Shown here in pieces: positions 27,301 through 39,300 of a stretch of DNA of 64,000 nucleotides (positions within the stretch are counted from its first letter, which is position 1; each line of letters begins with the position of its first letter). The DNA comes from Heterobilharzia americana (lineage: Eukaryota; Platyhelminthes; Trematoda; Strigeidida; Schistosomatidae): positions 50,397,890 to 50,461,889 of the forward strand of contig OX104134.1 in the NCBI GenBank assembly GCA_944470555.2, in the 5' to 3' direction. A model generated the notes under the pieces. The model worked only from the letters and a program-made list of their open reading frames with translations, searched no databases and was not told the DNA's origin. The position numbers and the translations under genes are program-made.

Positions 27301-30300
27301 CTGGTCTGAAACCACTCTCAGTTTAATGAAAGGGGTTGAACTGGTTGAATATAACGACCACGAACCACAAACGGGTTGATTTCTGACGAAATCCCAGCTC
27401 GAACACAGAAAGCCCGTTTGACATTTCCCAACTTGCATCATCTTTAGCGCCCACTGGTGAGATATCCTACTACCTATCAAAGAAGGAGTATACTGCGCTG
27501 CAGTCCGTTCTGTCCTGTTATAAAGCTGCGAGACATGGCCGTCAAAAGTAGAAGACATGAAGCGATTACAGGGTTTTGGTCAAAGGCGTCTCTGTAGCAT
27601 TTTTTCCATTTGGTGGAAACACCTTGTGAGCAATGTTGAGGTGAGACGAAGGGTAATAGGTAAGACAAGGTAGTCAATTTGTGAATTTATGAGCCTTAGT
27701 CGAGTAAGATGGCTCTCTCGGACGTGTTACGCATGCTAAACCACCGCCTACCTTGACTTGCCATGCTAGGTGAAATTGGGTTAGGTTGGAATAGACTTAG
27801 ACCAAGACGTAGTTCCAGTCCACGAAGCCCTTGACTGTTGGTGTGAGCCGTATAGGGAGGCATAGACTAGTTGGTTGGGGCTCTCGAGAAGATAGGAATC
27901 ATTAGTTGAAGGATGTTGGCACCATAGGTGGAAATTGGTCGCTATGGAGTAGTTGGGTTCTCCTCTTGACGTCTTCCAAAGCTTATTCTTAACTTTATTC
28001 TCTCACAATTTTGTCTACTCTGATATCACTCTTCTATTCACCTGTTCTTTGTTCTTTGCTACTGTGAAGTGTGGCAACTTGAGTGGATGCAGTTGTGTTC
28101 GACATTAATTTTGTCTGTCTGGCTGTCTTTTCCATCTCCATTTGTTAATAACTATAATGTATGGTTTTTGTTTTTTTTTCACTCCCTTCATGTATCCTGA
28201 AATTCCGCCATCCATGCACGCCTGTGAATCCGTTTGTAACTGAACAGACCATGAGTAAGTGATAGAAAAAAATTATTTTTGTTGTATATTTCAAGTTGTT
28301 ATTCATCGTAGACTGACATCAGTTGGAGGAACAAAGGAAACCTGGAAGCACTGGACAGCTGTTTCGTCCTAGTTTGGGACTCCTCGGCAGTTCGCACCCA
28401 CGACCCCGCCAGGGATCGAACCCGCGACCTTCAGGTTCCGCGGCCAGTGCGTTACCATTGAGCCACTTCTATATTTGCAAAGCGTAATCAATATAATTTT
28501 GAAAATTGCATCCTAGTAGTGGAAGCTCTCTTCGTTTACGTTGATTAAGGTTAGGCACTGATCGCCCTGAAACCATGAAATATTCATAGATGTTTTTAAC
28601 AGACTAATATTTTTGAAGGTATCCTGGCCAACAATGGACTGGATGGTTTGTTTGTTATTTGTTCTAATATACTAAGCCTGGATTACACAAGTAAAAATAC
28701 ATCCTATGCAATGAAGACTAATATTTCTCTCTGGGTTATTACTGACTTTTATTTACTGATAATCACCACTGAAGTTAATTACAGCTGATATATAATTCAG
28801 AAAATAGTCAGTGAATTTGTGATTGTTTTCTCTACTAGTCCGTTTATCATGATTTTTTTTTGCCAGGGATGTTAGTTATACTGATCAAACTTAATACCGA
28901 TGAATTGAATTTATAGTGCCTTCATTACAAAACAATATGTAATACTTTATGTTATGATTGATATATGTATCATATATAACTACATCTATAGTTCTTGCAT
29001 AGATAAAAACACCTAAATCGTTTCTATTTAAGCCATACACTAGCCTGACTAACCGTACTGGATACTTTTGACTTCCCTGAAATCAGATGGTGACTGTCTC
29101 CGGACCAAACTATTAGCCAATTGACTGCGTGTACCTGTCTTTTAATAATTCCAGCTATATAATTCAATAAAACAACCTTTTGTACAGATAAAGTGCAACT
29201 GAGAGAACATAACTTGGTAATACACACTAGATATTGAATAGTCAATCAAGGATAATAGGTAAATAGATAAGCTATACAAGTGCATTTTGATAATCAATGT
29301 ATATAAGACTTCACTTCTCTATATCTTAAGGCAATCAGAGAATAGTGCTTATAAAACACTAGGAATGTAAGTTAAACGATCGGTAATTTATGAAAGATGT
29401 CTAGCTGATTAAACCCTTCTGAAAACTTGAATGGACAACTGTTTAACCTTCTGATGGCTTATTCTTTATAATTCAATCCTAGTTTGTTCTAAAATCAGTG
29501 GCACAGTTTATTATTAAGAAAAGCTAATCATAAGTAAGCCTCATTAGGCTTAAGCCGATTTTATTCATCACAGTTTCTCAAAAGTCACTTCAACCATTGA
29601 CTTCAATAGTTTGGACTCCATGAGCAGTCATCATCCTGACACGCTATCATATCTATTCAGTTCAGTTGGATTTTGTAGTGTTTAGTAATTTCTGATAAAT
29701 TAATTGTAACGATGCGAAATGGTAAGCGTCTGTTTTATTTAATGAAGTCAAAAGTTCGCTGATCGTATATTCCATCTTTTATGATATCCAGTCAGTTGCC
29801 TAACCGCATAACATTAGATCTGTCGAATAATAGCAAGCATCGTATCACCACCATTTATACATATTGCCTTCGTCATGATTTTCCACCCAGGCGCATTAGT
29901 AATACCAAACAACTTCAATTTCAGTTCGCTATTGAGTTTGAAAACAAGGCTGTCGAAGTCTTACCCACTCGATCACCAGTGTGATGTATCTATGCTTGCG
30001 CAGTGGTGTCTCTACCTTCAAAACGTTCTGCATACATCCTGCTGATGAGCACTATGTAACAGGAAAGTTAGCTTTTTCGCTTCTTCCTGACTAGCCGTCT
30101 ACATTCCTTTTACTCTAAACAGTATGCATAGCGAATTCGAGTCGCGTAACCTGATGACTGCATTGATCAATAAAATTATGTTGAGATTCAATTGGTTACC
30201 CTTCAGGTGACTTATCGGTGTTTCGGTTGTTTCCAGAACATCATGTTACGTAATTTCTGTTCACACCGGTTCTTCATTTGATTATACTCAGTAGAACGTC

Positions 30301-33300
30301 CAAGTTCTAAGTGATGATTCAATTGTGAAAAGAGACTAATAGACTCAATGACTGACAAAAGCCATCTTACACTAAAGTGTAGTGTTCCCTCTAGCAAAAT
30401 ACCGTTGAGAAATGTAGTTAAAGAGTCTAGTGTACCTGAAAAACTCTTTGGTAAATTATAGTAATTTTCACTTCTTTAAATGATTTAAAATAGTTTTTTT
30501 AACATTACATTTAATTCTTTTCTTTTAGTTCTGATATCCGATGTCAATGGCGTGAAGTCAGTGTCTGCGGGTCAGTGTACGAAATGCGAAGTAATCGCTG
30601 TATACCAACTAATCTGGTAAATTATAACGGAATACAAATATTTACACCTCCTTTTTTCATTCCTATTTATTTAGTTTAGGCTATAATTGCTTAGTGTTGA
30701 TTCTTACCCGTGAACATAAACACCAATATAGATGTCTTTGATTAAAGACGCTGGAAATCATCGAATAATTGTTGCTTGTAACGCTTATCCATTACACATC
30801 AAATGTTAAATTTTCAGGTTTGCGAGGATTTATTTATTGATTCCAGGTTGGTATTCATCATGGACTGACATCAGTTGAAGAAACATTGGAGCACTAGGAA
30901 GCTGTTTCATCCTAGTATGGGACTTCTCACCATTGCCCACTCATGAACCCACAGGGATCGAACCCAGGACCTTTAGGTTCCGCGGCGAGCATGTTACCAT
31001 TGAGCCACTGGGTCGGAGTCCAGTGGCCCATATTTCGTGCTTCTGCCAGTCCACAGTACAGCACAAAATATATCTATCGCTTAAGGCTATTTCAAACTGA
31101 CCAATGAATGAGTGAATAATGGAAAACCTAGAATAAAAGACTCCCCTTAGAAATCATGTTGCATATTTACATATTAACAACAGAAATGACAGTAGTCGCT
31201 ACAACTGTACAAAAATTGGGAGGAACCATCCAAATCGAACATGAGGACAGTTACTCAACAACGACATTGTGTGGAAGCCACGCTTTATCATGAACTGACA
31301 GAAGTAGGAAATATGGACCATTGGATTCCGATCCAGTGGCTCAGTTGCTACGCGCTCACCAACGGTTATGCGCCTGAGTCCCGACTTTGTTGACCTTACA
31401 GATCACGATTTCTCATTAGAACTTCGGGAAACGTATCCCGAAGTAATTGGCCGAAAGTTAATGTGCTTGCTATACGATTTGATGGTCTTAAACTCTATCA
31501 CTTGTGCGGATATGGGTGCGCATTACTGAGGACTTGAGAATCAGCACAAAATAAGCAGTCGGGTAATTTCAGGCTTTCATTGGCTCTCCAACTGACATCA
31601 ATCCGTAATCAGAATAAGTCAACAAATCCCCACAAACCAACTGAGTTACAATTTGTTTACGTTGTTACCTGTGTTATCCGTTGCTGATTGAATTGATCGA
31701 TCTCAGTCGGCATATGACCTACGCGGATGCCTCAATATTGTGTTTCAATTTTATATTAATGATGGATAGTGGCTAGCAATGGAATCCAGGATGCGCGTTT
31801 CGTCCTATTTGGGGCTCATCAACTGGATGTACCTGCGTCCTCGCTAGGACTCGAACCTGGGACCAATTGCTTCAAATCCCAGAGCGTTTCCCACTAGGCC
31901 AATGAGTTACTGGGAGGCAGGCACATCTAGCTAACGGGCTCCAAATAGGATGAAACGTGCGCCATAGATTCCACCACTAGCCACTATCCATCATTAATAT
32001 GAATTACATTTAGTTTGAGCTGCAATAGTTGCTGCTTTTCCCCTACTCTGTCTATTTTTACCGCAGTCTTAAATTCGGATATATGGTGTTTGCCTTGCGG
32101 CCAATGCATTGATGATTTGCATACACAGCTAGTTTACACAGCAACAAACAAGAATCTTGCCTTTCAGCTCTAATGTCAACCAATTATATGAGTAAGAAGC
32201 TTGATTTATAAAATATTTGACCCAACCCGATATATTGTGGAACAACGTAATAAACATTATAAATGGCTTGAAAATAATGCAAAGTATATGTTTATTCAGT
32301 ACAACTATTACCCGATTATCTTTAACAGAATGTTGTTCACATACTTATTATTGATAAAACCATCCCATTGATGCTTTTTGTTAGGGAGTGAATGTTATAA
32401 GCTTATTATTATCATTGTACCCCATACGAAATAATTTGGTTCATGAATAAGAGATTAAAAAAGTTAACAACATGTTTTGAAATGATCATCAATATAATAA
32501 TCCTCTCGCCGCTAACAAAAACTGAAATATGACTTGTAATGGTATGAAAACAATGAAAAACTAACTTGTAAGGTAACCAATGGAGTGCAGTGACTAATCA
32601 ACCAATTGAGAATAAACGAATGCAACGCATGCGTGTACAGTGCGAACTATAAAATGAGCATATTTCTATTACACATATGCACACAAAATTGAATTTGTCA
32701 GGAGAGACTCCTTAGTAGGCCTAAAGTATCCACTTGACTTAGTCCTGTTAGGTGATGTTGACAAAACTGACAGTTTCCTGGACATCTTCAATGACAATTT
32801 GAGGATATTCTGGATGCATTCCTCACGATTCAAATGTAATCTGCCACTCCACGACTAGTTTGTGTTGGTACCCATTTAATAATATGGAGTGAGAGAGTGT
32901 TGACCACTTCACTTCCTTGGCTTTCGCTAACTTATGCCGCCTGTGGTGATTTTTGATTACCCATTCGAGATTGAGTGTACTGCTCATTTGTTTGCTCTGT
33001 CCTACTATATGGCTGTAAAAGGCAGCTACTTTCTTGGTTATTCATCTTCTTTCATCTTGATGTACTCATATGAGGTGTAGCAACTTGTGTTGCGCAACAA
33101 TACCAGGTCTCATGCTGATGATGACGTACGCATGCGAAAATTCACTTACCGTTGTTTAGCGCTTTGTTGAGTTTCTTTTTCACACGATACTCAAACTTTT
33201 ATAGATAACCGAGACGCTAATTAATTCAAAGAATTACGCCAGATAAAATGCCAATGTAGAAATAAAACATTTCTATCTGATTTTTTATTCTCTGACCACT

Positions 33301-36300
33301 TATTTATTATTGGTTAACCGAAACAGTCAACAATACGCATGAATGAGGTAAATCTTATGGATAAATGTAAAATAAGAAACTTGGGGGATCAGTGACTGTT
33401 TATCAGACACTATTGTCGAGAGCATCAATTAAACTACTTCACTAAATACCACAGTAAGTACAATTGGTTAATCTACAGTTACAATGAAAAGCTCTTATTC
33501 GACATGATTATGCTACTTATATTTCGCATATACTTCATCTTTTTCATTCAGGTAAACGAAGACAATGTTCTTACAGATATGACAATTATCGATCTGTGCG
33601 GGGTAACCTTGTTATGGCGATCGAGATCTGGATTGAAGTATACAGCTTGTTCAGAAGATTTAATGAAAATGGTAAATTATCTTTTGTTTTCCGGCATACT
33701 TTCTGTCTACTTCTTAGTTCAAACGGAATGTGTTTGTTTTTTTCCAACTCATTCTTACTCCATAACATGACTATCTACCCTCGAAATTGTCAAAATTACT
33801 AAGTTCTAAGTCTTATCAATAGAAAAAGAAAGGAAAAAAAACTTTTTAATCTCTATGCTCAAGGTAAGTTTATGTGAATAATAAAGTACTCTGATCGAAT
33901 GGGGAGGGGGCAGCAATTTTTAGTCTTCCATTGCCTTTTCGCACCATCACTCATATATATCACATCCATGTCACCCCCCAAGTTCAAATTCATTGAGGCA
34001 TTTCGACACTGTTGTTAAAGTGTTAAATTCTACTTAAGAATTATTATTTATTGATACTTGTAATTTCCCATTGTTTTACTGGATCGAATTGGTCTACTTC
34101 TGTTGGTATATGAGCTGCTACGCCGATGTGTCGGTATTCCCTGATTATTCATTATGTTTTAATTTACTTGGTGGTGGCTGGTAATGGAATCTAGACATGC
34201 TTTTGAACCCGCTGGGTTTCGTCGGCTGCATATACCTGCACCCCAGTGAGTGGTGTTATTTTGATTGACATTCAAACCCAGCACCATCAAGCAAATTACT
34301 AGATAATAAGTAACCAAACGATATCGAGACATTCTCATAGGAGCCCACATGCCGACAGAGGTGGATCGATTCGATCCACAATAACAATGAGAAGTTACAA
34401 GTATATCAATTAATAATAATAACAGAGGATGTGTTACCACAGTGGCCTAGTGTATAACATTTTCGTCTTTAAAGCTCGAGTCTCGGTGAGAACAACGTCA
34501 CTCATTGAGGTACACATGTACATCCAGCTGACAAGTCCAAACTAGGACGAAACGCGCGTCCTGGATTCCACTCCTCTACCCACCACTAAGAATATTGAAA
34601 TCCCCATCGTTAAAACCATTCTGGTTATTTTTATGTCAACAATATTGTTTTCAGTTAGACCTCCTAAGGCTTTATTCTAATCTCCAGAACTCTACTCATT
34701 TAATAGAATAATAAACTAAACATTTTGATTTTGGATTCAGTGATAACAAGGTAGTGAAGTGCACTATTAATAACCTACCATGATAATCATAGTATTAGTT
34801 ACTAGTTTCACTATAGATAACAAGTAGAATGAAAATATTATTTTAATTTAGAAATCTAGACAATAAAAATAGGTCTAAACTTTAATCAAAGTCTGAGCAA
34901 ATATCATAATCAGAAAATAAAAGTTCAGAAAATTTCAATGTTTAAAAGCGTCGGTCAAAGTTTATTTAGATAGTTCGAAGATAGGGGTCATACACACGTG
35001 TTCTGAACACAGAGACCAAGCATTATTTGTTCTAATCTTCATAGCTCTGGTTAGGCGAGCACAAACGCCATTCAAAAGTTTTAATAGGATGTGTTACATT
35101 ATTTTGAACGCTTTGAACTTTTCGACTACCGTTTTAAACCAAGTGGAACGAAATTCAATTTCGTGTTGACTTCACTTACCCCGTTCCTAGACCACATACT
35201 GTTCGCTCAACAAGACGTTTATTAAGCTACATAACCAGTCAGCGTCAATGTAGGGTCTAGCATTGCTGCGTAAGCGTTTAATTTGCCACACCCCTTATCA
35301 GCATATCAAAGTAGAAGATACTAGGTTGTAAAGCTCAAAAATAAGGAAGAAATCATGTGAAAGTTGTAGAACGTTGTAAAAAAAGAACCAGAAAAGTAAA
35401 GCAATACCTGGTCTAGTGGCATCGGTTCCGACCCCATTTGGGAAGAGTACAAATAATGCAAATCAAAAGAAGAAGGAGGAATTCTATAGACAACTCCAAA
35501 CAGTAATGAATAAGACCGCACCCCGGTTGGCAACATCAAAATTCTAATGGACGACATGAATGCCAAACTGGGAGCGGACAACATAGGAAGAGAACTCATC
35601 ATGGGTCGAGAAGCGCTTGGGGAAATGCATGAGAACGGAAAACTGTTTGCAGAATTCTGCGCATTCAACGATTTGGTGATTGGAGGCACTGTGTTCAAGC
35701 ACAAGGATATCCACAAAGCGACATGGGCTTCGCCAGATACCAGGATACACTAAAATCAGATCGACTTTATCTCAATGTGAAGAAAGTGGAGACTCAGTCT
35801 ACTGGACACAAGGTCAGATCAAGAAGGTGAGCAGATGTAGGTTCAGACCACTCACCACTATCTAGTGCAAAGAACCTACCTTCAAAATCAAGTTGGTGAT
35901 AGACCACAGTTCAAGTTGAACACCTAGGACAGAAACTGAAGGACGAAACTACAAGGGACATCTTCATGCCAGCCATCAAGACAAAATGGGAGATATCGAT
36001 CAACATCCCTGGAGAAACCTGTGTGGATGAGCACTGGAACTCTTTGAAAGCTATGTGAAAAGAAACCTGGATAACCGTGTTAGGAAGGAAGAAGAAAGAA
36101 GACAGGACAAGGAATGGATTTCGACGGACACATGGAAGCTGATAGAGGAGGAGAGGAAGCTGGTGAAGCAGAAGATGAACCGGTGCAGTGCAGGAATGAA
36201 CAACGAGAAGAGGAACTGAGTACAACGTATAAAACACTACACTGGACAAAGAAGTGAAGGAGAATGCGTGCAAAGACAAAAGACACTTCTACGACACACT

Positions 36301-39300
36301 TGCAAGTGAAGCAGAACAGGCTGCAAGTAGGAGAGACCTGACAACATTGTATCAAATAACCAGGTTACTATCTGGGAAGAGATCAACACAGATGAAACGG
36401 ATGAAAGATGAAGGGAATCTAATTGCCAAAGAAGAGAAACAAAGGAAACGATAGGCTGACCACTTCAAAAACTCTTGAATCGACCACCACCTGCACTTCG
36501 TCCAGAAATACCACCAGCAGCCACAGAACTACAAGTGAACACAAGCCCTCCGACAAGAGTCGAATTCCTGAATGCCATAAGGCTACTGAAATACGAGAAA
36601 GCAGCAGGACCAGATGGAATCCCACCAGAAGCACTAAGAGCAGACGTAGGGACAACAGCGGACATGCTCACACCACTATTTCGGGAGGTCTAGAAGGAAG
36701 GGAAGGTACCTGGCGATTGGAAGAAGGACTACCTTGTCGAACTCCCGAAGAAGGGCGACCTAATTGTTTGCAAGAACTGGCGCGGAATCACGCTCTTTTC
36801 CACCCCAAGCGAAATATTAAGCCGCATCATCCTGGAGAGACTAAAGCATGCGCTGGATTCAAAATTACGACCGGAACAGGCTGGCTGGCTGGCTTCAGGA
36901 AGAACAAATCATGTGCGGACCAAATCGCCACACTGCGCATCATCATAGAACGGAGTATAGAATGGCAGTCAAGGCCTTCGACAGCGTTGACCGAGAAGTA
37001 ATTTGACAACTGTTTCAACACTACGGAATACCACAAACCTTTATCAACCTCATTCAACAACTATATGAAGCCACCGCATGCCAAGTAATTCACAGTGGAA
37101 AGCTCAGTGATGCTTTTGAAGTGAAAACAGGAGTAAGACAAGGCTGTCTACTATCACTCATGATCTTCCTGATTGTGGTCGACTGGACTGGATCATGCAG
37201 CAAACAGTGAGGAGCGAGAAGAGGGGGATACGCTGGACCGGGGAGAAGATCCTAGAGGATTTGGATTTCGCTGGTGACTTGTGTCTAATGTCGCACAAAC
37301 TCGAAGATCTACAGGCGAAAACTAACAAGTTGACAGAAGAGGCAGGGCAATGAAGACGCCACCACCACCAATAACAACAAGCTCCAATCACCATCAACGG
37401 GAGAAACTTAAAGGAAGTGGCCTCTTCCACCTATCTAGGCAGCATCGTTTCAACTACAGGCGGCGGCACAGACGAGGACGTAATAACCAGGATCGGAAAA
37501 GCAAGACAGGTCTTCATTAGCCTGAAAGCGGTGTGGAGATCTGCACTCAGCATAAAGCGTGAACAAGATCCGGATTTTCAACACTAATGTCAAGTAAGTC
37601 AGTGCTTCTATGTGATGGTTTAGAGACTTGGCGCGTTACGAAAAGCATTTCCAACAGACTACAGATATTCATCAACAATTGCCTATGCTCATAACTGAAG
37701 CTCAGATGGCCAGAATACTAAGAATAAGCAACAAGGAACTCTGGTTGGCAACGAACCAATCAAGAACCTATCGCTCAACAAATATGCAGAAGGAAGTGGA
37801 GATGGATTGGGCATGCACTGAGAGGACCATTCGGGGACATCACGTGCCAGGTCATCGAGTGGAACCCAGATGGGAAACGGTGAGTTGGGCGTCCGAGGGT
37901 GACATGGAGGAGATCATATGAGGAAGAAATGAGAGCTTCTGGGCAGTTGTGGAGCCAGGTTCAAAAGATTGCAGAGAACATAGTGGAATGGAGACGTGCT
38001 ATTGAATCCCTATGTTCCACCAGGAACCCAATGGACAATTAATGATAGTATCGTTGATAATACATTTCCGCACATGGCTCAGACCAACACTCAGAGACGT
38101 CATAATATCTTGTTTTAGTCTGGGCCCACCTTGCCTAACACTGCAGTACGAGGTAGACTGCAACTGGCCATACGTAACACATTCCATAGCTATATGATTC
38201 AATGAAGTTTCACATCTTCAACTGATTTACTTCTTCCTTAAAACTCTACGCCTGGCATCTACGTTACTAAGTAGTAAATTCATGACACATGGCCTATGTT
38301 GCTAGGGCATCAGTTTCCGAACACCTGAAGTCTTCTCATTCCCCCTACATTTAATGGCCATTTTTTTCAATCATATGGTGGATCAACGTGAATTGCTTCT
38401 CAGTACACATCATGTTTATTAGGTTAGGCCTGTACTATAAATGGCTTAAGTTGGCGAAAGTCAGCCAAGCCTTGTGTATTCGTGCAGAGACTATGTTAGT
38501 TACTGGCACCGCAGTGCTTATACAGGCTTTCCAGGTAAATGATGTGATGAACGCGCTCAACCAGTTCACCTCCCATTTTTATCCAGGGCACCAGTGCAGA
38601 CCAGTTGTGATGCGGCATGTTGCATTGGGTCACAAACGTTATCGAATCGTCAGTCAAGGTGTCCATAAGACTGCATCTTGCTAGCATCTTCATTTAACAG
38701 AACTATGTCATCTCCTTACTCTAGATCTACTCAATTCTCCTGTGATAAGATCAATCCCCGTAAAGTCAGACAACGGGAGGGAGACCTTCATAAGCATGTA
38801 TGTGACGAAACTAAATAAGGATGGAAACGTGTACCTGTTAAGGTCCACAGCTATCCTTATGTCTCACTATAGCCTCTAGAAATGCCAGCGGACACCTGGA
38901 TTCAGAGCCTTAAACAGGATGATCTAATTACCTGACACCCCTTTCAGTGAGAGATGACACTGTCACAATTCCTCTTGATCGATGAAACTAAGTACTGCCT
39001 TCAAGTCAAGAGGCTACCTAGTGGTACGCCTGATACAGATAGTCATCTGCCTAGGGGTGACTATAGAGATTAAGACATAAAACTGGAAAAACTAGGTATC
39101 GCAACTTTCACCTCAGCAAAGACAATCGGTTGACTAGAAAACACTAAGTGAAGTTTAGCAACATGAAAAATTGTCCTAATTACTGCAAACAACCTCTGAT
39201 ATAAAGCGTCACCAAACCCATTTCTGTTCACTTGTTCAGATTTATTTTGTCCACGTCTGTTAATAAAACTATGGTAGGAGAGGGGTAACTGATTTTGACC

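Noticed and set aside
30529..30616. Alternative frame through Pellino exon 3 that would fit the phase of exon 2 directly
   Set aside because: It is open, but its translation has no similarity to Pellino, whereas the other frame gives WREVSVCG; a missing micro-exon is the better explanation.
12780..38040. Inverted RTE pair and direct Penelope pair as one large segmental duplication
   Set aside because: The RTE copies are inverted and the Penelope copies direct, and the truncation points differ, so one event cannot explain both.
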